Shown here: positions 54,032 to 62,693 of the stretch, in pieces
Position numbering within the stretch: the first letter of the stretch is position 1
How the letters are laid out: every line of letters begins with the position of its first letter
Assembly (NCBI GenBank): GCA_965204705.1
Contig: OZ242006.1
Coordinates: 558,001 to 622,000 of the forward strand
Direction of reading: 5' to 3'
Source: Bin5 sp965204705
GTDB taxonomy: Bacteria > Chloroflexota > Anaerolineae > Caldilineales > Caldilineaceae
DNA length: 64,000 nt
Position numbers and translations under genes: made by a program
Notes under the pieces: model-generated
Told to the model about the DNA's origin: nothing
What the model saw: the letters and a program-made list of their open reading frames with translations, nothing else
Database searches by the model: none

Positions 54032-54979
54032 TTACATCAACCGCACTAAGGCTGCGACCGGATTGACGAGGTTTCTGTCGCGCACGTCGTCCATGATCCT
54101 GGTCTGCAGCGCCGAGTAGATTCTCCAGCCTCTTGCCGACTGTTCGTCGATGAACTCATTGTTGGTCACGACAACCATCAACGTCGCCGCCAGCCTGTCC
54201 ACGTCGTCAATGAACTCGCGTAACAGCTCATAGTGATCAATGGTCATGGCCCGCGTGTAATACCGCGATCCGTCTTTGGGTCGTCTTGCCAGGGTCACGC
54301 GTGAGTTTTCTATCAAGAGTGCCGTCCCGGCATGACCCGCGTGCCGCACCCAGTACAGCGCCGACTCGATATAGTGTCGCGCCGTGGTGCGGTTAATACT
54401 GGTGCGGATGGAAAAAGGGCGAACATTGCTGATCCGCGTATTGACTCCCGTAAGCCAGTCCAACAGCGGTTGTCTCGACTCTCCGCCGTCCAGGCTTGTG
54501 CAATAGTGGTACATCGCAACCTTGAAGTCTCTTGCCATCCTCTGATTTCTCATGACTCGGCTGACTATTTCCGGTCTGATCTCCTGGAGTACGAGTGTCG
54601 CTTCACTTCCGTTGGCACGCGCCAGGGAACTGTAGATATTGTCGTTAGCGTCCGCAACGGCTACGCCGTCAACGCGGAAACCCTTTTCTTCAGCCAGTCG
54701 TCGCACCATCCGCTGCGCCAGAAGTTGCCAATCTATCTGTTTGGCCAGTGCAAAGAAGAGGTCCTGGGGCATATGGACGCGGCTGGTGACCGCGTCCAAC
54801 TCCACGAAAACATAATCCAGCTCTTCGCACCGCGCCTTAAGCGAACGGTAGAGTTCAGGCTTACTCTCCTCGGGCGTGACCGCGAATTTGACCGATGCCC
54901 CGCCGTCCTTGACGAACGTTGACAGATATTCGCTGTCAATGAATCCCAGCCACTCCTGAATCGGGATACTGTTCGACAT
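54032..54979 (-). CDS. BrxD-operon protein without P-loop (315 aa)
   Basis: It starts MSNSIPIQEWLGFIDSEYLS and has an ATPase-like alternation (SVKFAVTPEESKPELYRSLKARCEELDYVFVELDAVTSRVHMPQDLFFALAKQIDW; ATLMVVVTNNEFIDEQSARGWRIYSAL). Neither Walker A nor DEXX is present. It may be a degenerate DUF2791-type paralog of the next gene, acting as an inactive partner subunit. Its ATG overlaps the upstream stop by one base (TAATG), and an AGGAGG with an 11-base gap leads to the BrxD-like gene. Confidence 0.65.
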   Translation of the reverse strand: MSNSIPIQEWLGFIDSEYLSTFVKDGGASVKFAVTPEESKPELYRSLKARCEELDYVFVELDAVTSRVHMPQDLFFALAKQIDWQLLAQRMVRRLAEEKGFRVDGVAVADANDNIYSSLARANGSEATLVLQEIRPEIVSRVMRNQRMARDFKVAMYHYCTSLDGGESRQPLLDWLTGVNTRISNVRPFSIRTSINRTTARHYIESALYWVRHAGHAGTALLIENSRVTLARRPKDGSRYYTRAMTIDHYELLREFIDDVDRLAATLMVVVTNNEFIDEQSARGWRIYSALQTRIMDDVRDRNLVNPVAALVRLM

Positions 54980-55779
54980 TAGACATCCTCGCTGAACCGT
55001 AGACCGTAGTACTCAACGCTTTCGCCCTCCGGCCCTACGAAGGTAAACAGATCGCTGGATCGTCGGCGGGTCCCGGTCGACGAAGGGAACGAAACTGTGG
55101 CCCCCCGCCGCGTCCGGCGGGGTCCCTGGGAGTCAAGCATATATATGTCCCTCGCAAAGTCGCTGCGGTCGTACTCGCGGTTGGCGCCGGGCAAGGCAGT
55201 CATGAGCCCGTATATCTTTATCAGAGGAACAACGATCCCCGTGCTCTTCATCAGACGGCCCGAATCCTCTCTGCTCAAAATGCCTGAGTAGACAAGGTAG
55301 AGTGACTCAAGGAACCGGTCTGACGAATAGCCGCTGCTCTTTGTCTGATTCTTCAGAAGCGCTTCCGCCAGATGAGTCGGTCGAATGGCAGAATTCTTCT
55401 TCCGGTCAACCCGTACCGCCTTCTCACGTGGGAGGACGCGCAGCACCGAAGGATAGGAAAACACGTTTCCATCACGTTCGTACACCTTGAGACCGGCGTC
55501 GGCAGCCGCGCCCCTGAGCTCTTCCGTATACTGTTCGTCAAGGTACCGCTCCACCTCCTCGTCCGAAAAAGACCAGGACGATGCCGCGTTCTGTACCTCC
55601 TGCTGCAGAACGCTCAGGGCCTCGGCAAGCCTTTTCTGTTCTCTCTCTATCGCCGCAATGTTTCCTGTCTTGGCCGCCCGCTCAAGCGCCCTGGCCTGCG
55701 TGGTCAGCCCTCTTGCCGCCTTGAGCGCCGACTCCGCGGCTCTTTCAGTATCGCTGAACGCCTGTTCCAAGCTGTTCAC
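54979..55779 (-). CDS. First gene of BrxD-like operon, coiled-coil N-terminus (266 aa)
   Basis: The first ~70 residues form a coiled coil (LEQAFSDTERAAESALKAARGLTTQARALERAAKTGNIAAIEREQKRLAEALSVLQQEV). Then comes a domain with EVERYLDEQYTEELRGAAADAGLKVYERDGNVFSYPSVLRVLPREKAVRVDRKKNSAIRP, a DNA-binding-like basic stretch, and an Arg-rich linker (GPRRTRRGATVSFPSSTGTRRRSS). No known family. It likely is a structural or DNA-contacting subunit. It is the promoter-proximal gene of the four-gene operon. Confidence 0.7.
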   Translation of the reverse strand: MNSLEQAFSDTERAAESALKAARGLTTQARALERAAKTGNIAAIEREQKRLAEALSVLQQEVQNAASSWSFSDEEVERYLDEQYTEELRGAAADAGLKVYERDGNVFSYPSVLRVLPREKAVRVDRKKNSAIRPTHLAEALLKNQTKSSGYSSDRFLESLYLVYSGILSREDSGRLMKSTGIVVPLIKIYGLMTALPGANREYDRSDFARDIYMLDSQGPRRTRRGATVSFPSSTGTRRRSSDLFTFVGPEGESVEYYGLRFSEDV

Positions 55780-56056
55780 GTATGCTTCTCCTGTCTATTT
55801 GTCATGCCGGTGGGATTGGAGCCCATTATAGTTGTCCCACCCCCGATGTCAATCGAAAGGGCCCAATAATGCGATTTAGCTTTTGGATTGTTCCTTGGTC
55901 GCGGGCGCAATAGCGGGGAAAGGTGCCTGCGCAGATTTGGGATGGAAGTGAGCCGTTTTCACCTTTCGACACAGCTGGCCGGCTTCAATCTAAAGCGCGC
56001 TGTGACACTGGCTCGAACGGACCCCGATAGGAATGCTGCATAGAGGCCCGTTCAGA
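55780..56056. other. Intergenic region, no gene seen
   Basis: About 280 bases between the BrxD-like operon and the HNH endonuclease. It contains the promoter of the operon on its left side. No repeat or hairpin stands out. Confidence 0.4.
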
Positions 56057-56944
56057 TCACAGGTCGCGATACTCTCCTTGGAAAACCTCCTTTACATGCC
56101 AGGACACGAACCTCTTGTCTGGGTAATAGGACTGTCTCTGAGGGAATTTGAGATGCTGACCGTGGAAGCGCATCAGCCACTCCTGGAAACCGGCCGAACC
56201 GTTGGCCTCATCCGACACCATGATCTGCAAACCATCTGACAAAGAAAAAGCGCCGCGGTCGAAAAGCCTCTGGTGCAGTACACATAGCGCTAGGCCGTTC
56301 GTTTCCACGTCGGGCCCTCCGGCCTGTTGCCATTTGATATGGGCGGCCTCCAGCGCAACAGGCTGATGGCGCAGCCGCACATCGAATCCGCAAACGGCGC
56401 ATTTGTACTCATATGCCTTCAAAACATTCGCCAGGAACTTCGAGTAGCGCCTGCCGTTGCCAGGCACTGCGGACGGCAATTCTATGTCGACCGCCTGCAA
56501 AATGTCCTCGTGGATCGACGACGGAAAGTGCGCGTCCAGCATCCCTTGAGCGATCCTTAGCGCCAGTTCGGGATCGTCCCGCAATAGACGAGCGATATCT
56601 TCGGTAAATCCCCCGGAAATCTCGTACACATCCAGATCGCTCTTTCTGGCATCCCCGCTAGGAGTCTGACTCACCAGGTACGCCTCGGGAACTTCCCAAA
56701 CCCCGTCGTTCTGCAGCCGCCAAAATGGTTGTTGCGTCTGGTAGTTCTGCCGTTTCGGCCCGAATTCCCGCAGTAATTCCCCGAGTTCCTTGTCCACTTC
56801 AGCATAGGAAAGCAGCCGCTCCTCACTTTGCAGAAGCCTGCCGATCGCATAGAGAACCAGTAAAGGCTTATGCGGTGCTCGCTCGCCGCCCCTCTTCCAT
56901 ACCTTTACATCCTCAAACTTTCGGATAACCGTTTCCCTATCCAT
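56057..56944 (-). CDS. Phosphorothioate-type HNH restriction endonuclease
   Basis: The 295-aa protein starts at ATG 56944 (MDRETVIRKFEDVKVWKRGG) behind GGGAAAA. The N-terminal half matches the sulfur-binding domain (SBD) class of McrA-like enzymes: APHKPLLVLYAIGRLLQ, then QPFWRLQNDGVWEV. The C-terminal HNH has CAVCGFDVRLRHQPVALEAAHIKW and NGLALCVLHQRLFDRGAF. ScoMcrA-type enzymes cut DNA near phosphorothioates. Here the gene is in the same island as a phosphorothioation system. An IS3-type right end lies directly against the start codon, so the native promoter seems lost or replaced. Confidence 0.82.
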   Translation of the reverse strand: MDRETVIRKFEDVKVWKRGGERAPHKPLLVLYAIGRLLQSEERLLSYAEVDKELGELLREFGPKRQNYQTQQPFWRLQNDGVWEVPEAYLVSQTPSGDARKSDLDVYEISGGFTEDIARLLRDDPELALRIAQGMLDAHFPSSIHEDILQAVDIELPSAVPGNGRRYSKFLANVLKAYEYKCAVCGFDVRLRHQPVALEAAHIKWQQAGGPDVETNGLALCVLHQRLFDRGAFSLSDGLQIMVSDEANGSAGFQEWLMRFHGQHLKFPQRQSYYPDKRFVSWHVKEVFQGEYRDL

Positions 56945-56983
56945 TTTTTCCCGTTTCGTGGTCCAACGATTGGGGCTCACCAT
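56945..56983. mobile_element. IS3-type right terminus abutting the HNH gene
   Basis: CCCGTTTCGTGGTCCAACGA TTGGGGCTCACC matches the inner part of the other right ends. It begins immediately upstream of the HNH start codon. The remainder of the element is gone. Confidence 0.6.
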
Positions 56984-57089
56984 AGCTATCACTGCGAATA
57001 CTATGAGGGGGCGCGTGATGCGAACAACTGAAACTGTAATCTATGTCCTGAGTGAAAGGAACGACTCACTCAGCGTAGCTGATCTGAGA

Positions 57090-57175
57090 AAGCCGGATGA
57101 TGGGGAACTGTCACGTCCGCTTTGACCGGGGGCTTAGGGGAAAAGTGTCGAAAGATAACTCGCCCCTTTGCCTAC
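57090..57175 (+). ncRNA. Group II intron 3' remnant (domains V-VI)
   Basis: Bases 57090-57123 have the size and plan of a domain V: AAGCCGGATGATGG, a GGAAC tip, then CTGTCACGTCCGCTTT. The AGC of the catalytic triad is present, but one base pair next to it is a C-C mismatch. A domain-VI-like stem (AGGGGAAAAGT...CTCGCCCCTTTGCCTACC) follows. No reverse transcriptase or 5' domains precede it, so it is a dead 3' fragment. The gap 56984-57346 holds nothing else recognisable. Confidence 0.6.
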
Positions 57176-57346
57176 CGAACTCGGGGGCAGGTCATCGGGG
57201 TTATGGATAAGGTCTGAGCCCTTCAATATTCCCTCAAAAAAAGGGAGTTATATACCTAGTGCAAAAACAGCCCTGTTTTTAGAGCAATTCCAATTGGACA
57301 ATGGGGTGCTATTCTGCTCAAATTAGAGTAGAAATTCTGTTCTCAT

Positions 57347-58294
57347 TTGTCCAATCGGACGGGCTTCATGTGCGCCAATAAAGGCAGCACAATCAGTACC
57401 TACGACGTCTTCGCTCTCTTCCCTGACGAGCAGGCTGCCATCGAGTTCCTTATCAACGAACGCTGGCCCGACGGCGTCATCTGTCCTCGTTGCGACAGCA
57501 CACGCGCCAAGCGCATCTCCACCCAAAACAGGTTCCATTGCAACGGCTGTGGCAAGCAGTTCTCGCCGCGCACTGGAACCGTGTTCGAGAATTCCAAGAT
57601 TTCCCTGAGAAAGTGGTACTTCGCCATGTACCTGCTGCAGACCGCACGCAAGGGAATCAGCAGCGTCCAGCTGGCCGTGTAGCTGGGCATCACGCAGAAG
57701 TCAGCCTGGTTCATGCTTCATCGTCTGCGTGCTGCAATGGCGGTCGAGCGCGAGAAGCTGTCGGGCGAGGTGGAGTTGGACGAGACCTACATCGGTGGGC
57801 TGGAGAAGTACAAGCACAAAAGGAAACGTAGGAGAGCAGGCCGCGGCATCGCCGGCAAGCAACCTGTTCTCGGTATGCGACAGCGCGACGGGCCTATTGT
57901 CGCCAAGCCTATCAAGGACACTAAGCATGAAACGATATTCGGCGAAATGCTCGAAGCAATCGAGAAGGGCGCCAAGATCTACACGGACGACCACGGCTCC
58001 TACATAGGCTCGGACAAAGCGTTCGAGTGGACGGTTGTGCGCCAGTACAGAGGCGAGTATGAAACCGCCGGGGCTTCGACGAACGCCATTGAGAGCGTGT
58101 GGGCTGTGGTCAAGCGCGGCTACCGTGGCGTCTACCACCACTGGAATCCCAAAAACACCCACCGCTACGTCGACGAGTTCACGTTCAGACTGTGCGAACT
58201 GAACGTGAAAATCCCAGCGGCCGTTCGACTCAAATCCTTCATCCGCGCAACCGTTGGAAAACGGCTTGACTACAAGGATTTGACGAAAGGCTGA
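57347..58294 (+). pseudogene. IS1595-family transposase with in-frame stop
   Basis: Reading through one TAG at 57680-57682 gives a complete ~315-aa IS1595-type transposase. The N-terminal zinc ribbon is CPRCDSTRAKRISTQNRFHC, then NGCGKQF. The ISXO2-like DDE domain has ELDETYIGG, IYTDDHGSYIG and GASTNAIESVWAVVKRG. The TAG replaces the codon usually encoding Lys/Glu in QLAKELGITQ-type sequences (here QLAV-stop-LGITQKSAW). A single point mutation thus inactivated an otherwise intact gene. Confidence 0.88.
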
Positions 58295-58342
58295 TTGGCC
58301 TGCAATGGAAATTGGAGTAGAGTAGAAGCCTAAAATAGAAAA

Positions 58343-58368
58343 AGCGCCTCACGACCAAGAAAGGCGCT
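58343..58368. terminator. Hairpin after IS1595 transposase
   Basis: AGCGCCT and AGGCGCT pair around a 12-base loop with an A-run before it, giving a terminator-like stem downstream of the transposase. Confidence 0.5.
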
Positions 58369-58500
58369 CTTCTCCTGACAACCCTTCCAGAGGGTGTTTG
58401 TCTCATTTAGAGTAACAAACCCCAATCCAGTTGTCAAAAGAGGAAGGCAATCTAGCGTAAGGCGCTTCCATCCTGCTTAGGCAGGGAAAGGACGCGCGTC

Positions 58501-58818
58501 ATGCTAGTCAGTTCGTTACCAGATCTTATGTGCAGCAGCTGTGAGGTCGTTGCGGAGTCTGTTTCTGATGGATACCCAGGCCATTCTTACGCCAAGAAAT
58601 GTCGCAGCTGTGGAGCGATCTTCGAGAATTGGAGGATACGGAGTCTTGAAGAACAAGAAGATGACTTCATTGAAGCCGCTAAGATGGCGAGCACTCTCTC
58701 GGGGACGCTGATCAATGCGAGGGTACAGGCCGGCCAATTGGCGATGCCCGGCGTCGAGCTAGGTTTCCCCTTCGCTTCATTTCATACAACTCGTATCTAC
58801 CGCAGCTTGAAGAAGTAA
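58501..58818 (+). CDS. Small zinc-ribbon-like protein (105 aa)
   Basis: It starts MLVSSLPDLMCSSCEVVAES at ATG 58501 behind AGGGAAAGGACG. Two CxxC pairs (CSSC at 11-14, CRSC near 34-37, in KKCRSCGAIFENWRI) could bind zinc. A helical part and a hydrophobic C-terminus follow. No family recognised. A strong terminator closes the gene. Confidence 0.6.
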   Translation: MLVSSLPDLMCSSCEVVAESVSDGYPGHSYAKKCRSCGAIFENWRIRSLEEQEDDFIEAAKMASTLSGTLINARVQAGQLAMPGVELGFPFASFHTTRIYRSLKK

Positions 58819-58834
58819 AGACGGACGTTCAAAA

Positions 58835-58863
58835 AAGCCCGCCAGCATTGCGCTGGCGGGCTT
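58835..58863. terminator. Strong bidirectional terminator
   Basis: AGCCCGCCAGC pairs perfectly with GCTGGCGGGCT around ATTGC, with an A-run on the left and a T-containing tail on the right. It separates the convergent small zinc-ribbon gene and the secreted FN3 protein gene. Confidence 0.85.
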
Positions 58864-58872
58864 TGTGATCAG

Positions 58873-59727
58873 TCAGCCCTCATTGTCGAAACCGAGAAAG
58901 AGGCAGCCATCCCAAAATTCCCGCACATATATCTCCTGACCGGATGAGTCGGTTACTATGTAGTTGATTTGCATGTAATCCTCATGTGAGTAATACCATA
59001 CTTGATCGAGGACAACACTTGTCGGGAGTTCCCCAAAGATGAAGTAAAACCAGTCCCACGTGACCGGCCGCAAGGCCATTTTTACCTTGTCGACTCTGTA
59101 CGTCAGTATGCAATCATCCGGCACGGGCGTGAGGGTTGGAATTGGCGTATGGGTAGGGCTAGGACGTGGCGCATTACGGTCAGGTGTTACAGGGAAGGAA
59201 TTGTCATGCGTTGGAGTCAACGTTACAGTTGGAACTGCCGTAAGAGCATGGACCGATGTAGGCGTGGCGGTAGGTGTAGGCGTGTCTGTTTGAGGAAATT
59301 GCGAATCACCGCCTGGGATTCCAGGGACGGAGTTGTCCCACGTTGGAGTCGCCGTTGGAGTCGCCGTCTGGGTAGGCAACACAGGGGCGACGGCAGACCC
59401 GTATTCTGACCATGAACTAGTCTCGCCGGCAGAACTCAAAGCCCTTACCGCATACCAGTATCGCGCCCCGCCAGTCCGCCCCTCATCGCTGAACCGAGTC
59501 GCGGTCAGGTCCTTGTCTATCAGTACCCAACCTGTAACATTATCCGGCCAGACCCACAGCTCATATTGGTCAGCGCCGGGAATGGGCTCCCAACTGATTT
59601 CGATAGCCCTCTCCCCAGCCTTGACCGTTATAACCGGCCTTTCCAGAGAGTTCTCCTGGGCGACGGCGGACATCGCAAGCAGCAGAGCCGCCAACGCAGC
59701 AAACAGGGTCCACAAACGGCTGTTCAT
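58873..59727 (-). CDS. Secreted fibronectin-III protein with Pro/Thr-rich linker
   Basis: About 284 aa from ATG 59727, chosen for the GGGAGAAAGG ribosome site; another ATG six codons upstream lacks one. A Sec signal (LWTLFAALAALLLAMSAVAQ) is followed by a fibronectin type III domain (PVITVKAGERAIEISWEPIPGADQYELWVW to YAVRALSSAGETSSWSEYGS). A long linker of TATPTATPT-type repeats follows, and then a C-terminal domain (CILTYRVDKVKMALRPVTWDWFYF, GCLFLGFDNEG) with two Cys. It is exported and probably cell-surface or extracellular. An IS5-type element lies only 25 bases upstream of the start. Confidence 0.75.
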   Translation of the reverse strand: MNSRLWTLFAALAALLLAMSAVAQENSLERPVITVKAGERAIEISWEPIPGADQYELWVWPDNVTGWVLIDKDLTATRFSDEGRTGGARYWYAVRALSSAGETSSWSEYGSAVAPVLPTQTATPTATPTWDNSVPGIPGGDSQFPQTDTPTPTATPTSVHALTAVPTVTLTPTHDNSFPVTPDRNAPRPSPTHTPIPTLTPVPDDCILTYRVDKVKMALRPVTWDWFYFIFGELPTSVVLDQVWYYSHEDYMQINYIVTDSSGQEIYVREFWDGCLFLGFDNEG

Positions 59728-59751
59728 TGCCTTTCTCCCTGCCATTTACTA

Positions 59752-60579
59752 GGTTTCGTTGACGTTTGATTAGTTTTGTCACATTGGCGACAATAGGAGG
59801 ATGTCTACAAAGAGAATTGCCGACCATCAGTGGCAGAAACTGTACGCATTTTTGCAAAGACACCCTCGTGCCTACGCAGGGCAAGAGGAAAAGTGTCGCC
59901 GTTTTGTTGAGGCAGTTCACTGGATTCTGCGCACTGGCGCCCAGTGGCGTGAACTGCCTGACAGATATGGAAAGTGGAACAGTGTATTCAAGCGCTTCGC
60001 ACGCTGGGAAGAGAACGGTGTTTGGGCTGATATGTTCGAAAAGTTCGCCCAGGACCCAGACATGGCAGCGGTGATGCCCGACAGCACGGCTGTACGCGCC
60101 CATATGTGCGCAGCAGGCGGCTCAAAAAAGGGGGCGGTCAGCAAGAACAGTGCCTGGGTCGGAGCCGGGGCGGATTCAGCAGCAAGATCCATCTCCTCGT
60201 TGATGCCCTTGGCCTTCCCCTAAAGTTCATCTTGACCGGTGGTGAACGCCATGATATGACCCAAGCTGAATCGTTGCTCGCCCCTTTCCATTTTGACGCC
60301 GTTATTGCCGATAAAGGCTACGATTCTGACCCGTTGCGAGAGCTGCTCGCAGCTCAACAGGTGGAGACGGTCATCCCTTCCCGCAGCAATCGCAAGCAAC
60401 CGCGGCACTATGACCGAATCCGCTACCGAGAACGCAACATCGTCGAACGTTTCATCAACAAAATCAAGTGGTATCGACGCATTTTCACTCGCGATGAAAA
60501 ACTCGCACGACGTTTCATGGCTTTCTTGCATTTTGCTTCTACGTTGTTCTGGCTCGAACAAAATGTCAACGAGACTTTA
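59752..60579 (+). mobile_element. IS5/IS427-type insertion sequence
   Basis: Inverted ends GGTTTCGTTGACGTTTGAT (59752) and, reversed, AAGTCTCGTTGACATTT (60561-60578) match at about 14 of 17 positions. Together they enclose the frameshifted transposase. Length (~830 bp) fits the IS427 group. It is inserted in the 5' region of the secreted FN3 protein gene. Confidence 0.8.
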
Positions 60580-60639
60580 TCGATGTCGGGGGGTCATCTC
60601 TTAATTCGGCTATCGGAAATGTCGAATATGGCTGCATGA
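59801..60639 (+). CDS. IS5/IS427-type transposase, two frames
   Basis: The first frame (59801-60223) encodes MSTKRIADHQWQKLYAFLQR and the helical N-terminal part with the first catalytic Asp in MPDSTAVRAH. The second frame (60106-60639) continues GRSRGGFSSKIHLLVDALG, with the second Asp in VIADKGYDS and the Glu in YRERNIVERFINKIKWYRR. They join by a -1 shift at the AAAAAAG run near 60123, the slippery site used by this IS group. All DDE residues are present, so the element may be active. The second frame reads on about 60 bases beyond the right IS end. Confidence 0.85.
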
Positions 60640-61194
60640 AAAGCCGTATGCTCCTGTCCCGTTCTTGAACATGGCGCATTCGTTTCAGCTGGTCTTTGTA
60701 CATTCCTCTTTAGAAGATCGCTGTGGTTGACATACGCGTTTACCTCCCTGTGACTCCCTTCACCCAAGCAAAACCATTGCAGTGATTGTTGCGCCGTCCA
60801 CGGGCAGGTATCCCAGGTTGCACAGGAACGCCCGGTGGCGACTCCTCTATCCCGGCGATTGACGGGCGTACGCCCTAACCTGCATAACTGTCTCCACAAT
60901 TCACTACAAGTATAGCAGATCTTGCGTGGCATTTCAGTGAAATTAGACTCTCTTCTTATGATAATGTTGTGTCAAAATGGCAGTGTCCCGTATAATCGGG
61001 AGAGGCCATGTCGATTCCACTGACCGGGCAGGGGATGTGAAGCGCGCCGGCGCGTGGGAATTGGCGGGGGAGACGGCAGCGCCGCCTCTAGACGCGGCTG
61101 AGCGAGGCCGGCCTGCTCTTCAATGAATGCCAGGAACTGGAGCGGCGCTGCAGGCAACGCAGGACAGTGTCCGTGCATGCGGAAGGGCAGAACA
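60640..61194. other. Intergenic region, no gene seen
   Basis: No coding frame, RNA gene or repeat is convincing in these 555 bases. Confidence 0.5.
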
Positions 61195-61500
61195 ATGGCC
61201 GAGAAACGGCGGCACACGGCGGCCTTCAAGTTCCAGGTTGCGCTGGACGCGCGTAAAGGCGGCAGCACGATTGCCGCTATCGAAAGAACACGGTACTCAT
61301 GCCAACCTGATAAGGGCCTGGAGACGGCGCCTGCCTGAAGATGGGCCCGGGTCTCCTGCAAGCATGAAATACCGCGTCAAAGTCCCGACGATCATCCCCA
61401 AAGTTGAACAACACTGCGCGCCCTGTTCAGAGCCGACCGCACCCGTCTGGATGCGCCTCATTTCCCCGTATCGTGATCTGGAAATCGGGGCCAACCATCT
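61195..61500 (+). mobile_element. IS3-type element remnant with OrfA start
   Basis: From 61195 the frame reads MAEKRRHTAAFKFQVALDAR and then KGGSTIAAIE, the best preserved OrfA N-terminus of this IS family in the window; it then loses frame. Downstream (61376-61440) AAGTCCCGACGATCATCCCC and the right end TCGTGATCTGGAAATCGGGG-CCAACC (61471-61496) follow. OrfB is missing. Confidence 0.75.
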
Positions 61501-61574
61501 TGTTTGAACTATGATTGCTGCGCTGCCAGCGTTGCTTCTCTTGACCTTTACGCTGGCTCCTTCCCTGTTCGGCT

Positions 61575-61793
61575 ATGGGAAAAGTGGGGGGTGATCCCTG
61601 GCCTCCGAAAAGGTCTACAGAAGTGACAACGACTTTTGGCCGGTTCGTCACCGACTTCTGCATAGTCATGGCGATCTATGGCGGGGCAATCCTGTTTGTC
61701 GACCTGCCTGGAGACGGAATGGCCGCATTGTTCAATGGGGTGCTTGCCAGCGGATTCGTGGCGCTACTGCCAATAACCTTCAAGAACAACTGA
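61575..61793 (+). CDS. Small membrane protein (72 aa)
   Basis: A frame of 72 codons with two hydrophobic helices (FVTDFCIVMAIYGGAILFV and MAALFNGVLASGFVALLPI) ends 13 bases before the next membrane-protein gene. The start is uncertain: ATG 61575 has no ribosome site, and GTG 61623 behind AAAAGG is an alternative. Family not recognised. Confidence 0.5.
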   Translation: MGKVGGDPWPPKRSTEVTTTFGRFVTDFCIVMAIYGGAILFVDLPGDGMAALFNGVLASGFVALLPITFKNN

Positions 61794-61806
61794 CTGAGCA
61801 ACTGCA

Positions 61807-62655
61807 ATGTTTAAGACATGGACGAAAACCTTGACCAGGCCCGGTGAAAAGGTCTTTGCCGCCACACGGGACAAGCCCTCTGCGACCCTGGCAGCCGCAC
61901 TCGCGTGGATCTTACTCGCGACCATAGTGGCGGCACTGATTGGGTTGATGAAGGCAAAGTTGACAGGAATGTGGGTGATTCCACCTCCGGAAATGGAGTG
62001 GCCTGCGCCCTCCAAATTCAGGTTGGAGATTGCAGAAATTTGGGGTCTTTATGTAGTTGAGAGAAGCCTTATACTGTCAAAAATCTGGAAGTTCTTTGGC
62101 AAATTGTGGGCACACTCCGGCCTCATATACATAGACATATTTGGTATAGATATATTTCGCTTCGATAGGTTCTTGCAGTCCAATCTCAATATCATTGACT
62201 GGGGAAGGATCCTGCTGAGCCCTGTATTCTTCCTGGTCAGTGTGGGCATTTACCACTACATCGCCACCCTATTGGGCGGGCGGGGGCAGTTCGGTCGTTA
62301 CGCGTACCTTGTCGCTGCATTTGGTGCGCCGATAACCATTCTGAAATCTCTCCTGAGCTTCCTGTCTTTGGGCGGTGTCGGCCTTGCAGCCGTCTTGCCG
62401 GGCACACCGCATATGACTGGTCAACACTGGTATTACGAGCTCCATTTCTTTATCGCCACACTTGGCAGCCTGTTCATTCTGCCGGCGTACTGGATTTTCC
62501 TGATGTATGTGGCAACGAAAGTAGAGCATGGTCTGCCAGGCTGGCGGGTAATCATCGGCGTCGTGACTTCGAGCTTACTGGTCTTGGCGATTAGAATCGG
62601 CATCGTTCACGGATACCTGGGTCTGTATCAAGCCCGGCACTTTCTTCCTGAGTGA
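61807..62655 (+). CDS. Yip1-like polytopic membrane protein
   Basis: The 282-aa protein begins with a cytoplasmic RPGEKVFAATRDKPSATLAAALAW stretch typical of bacterial Yip1-domain proteins. It then has about six helices (LAWILLATIVAALIGLM, ILLSPVFFLVSVGIYHYIATLLGG, AYLVAAFGAPITILKSLLSFL, FFIATLGSLFILPAYWIFLMYV, VIIGVVTSSLLVLAIRIGIV). The middle GIYHYIATLLGGRGQFGRYAYLVAAF fits the Yip1 core. Function unknown. It probably forms an operon with the small membrane protein upstream. Confidence 0.7.
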   Translation: MFKTWTKTLTRPGEKVFAATRDKPSATLAAALAWILLATIVAALIGLMKAKLTGMWVIPPPEMEWPAPSKFRLEIAEIWGLYVVERSLILSKIWKFFGKLWAHSGLIYIDIFGIDIFRFDRFLQSNLNIIDWGRILLSPVFFLVSVGIYHYIATLLGGRGQFGRYAYLVAAFGAPITILKSLLSFLSLGGVGLAAVLPGTPHMTGQHWYYELHFFIATLGSLFILPAYWIFLMYVATKVEHGLPGWRVIIGVVTSSLLVLAIRIGIVHGYLGLYQARHFLPE

Positions 62656-62693
62656 CGGCTAACTGAATCCGATAATTGTCCCGATCACTCAGC

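Noticed and set aside
52737..54979. A full BREX system
   Set aside because: Only a BrxD-like ATPase and helicase are present. PglX, PglZ and BrxC/PglY are absent from the window.
57090..57123. Possible tRNA or riboswitch because of the strong stem
   Set aside because: The 34-base length, AGC triad and hairpin plan fit group II intron domain V better, and no tRNA arms were found.
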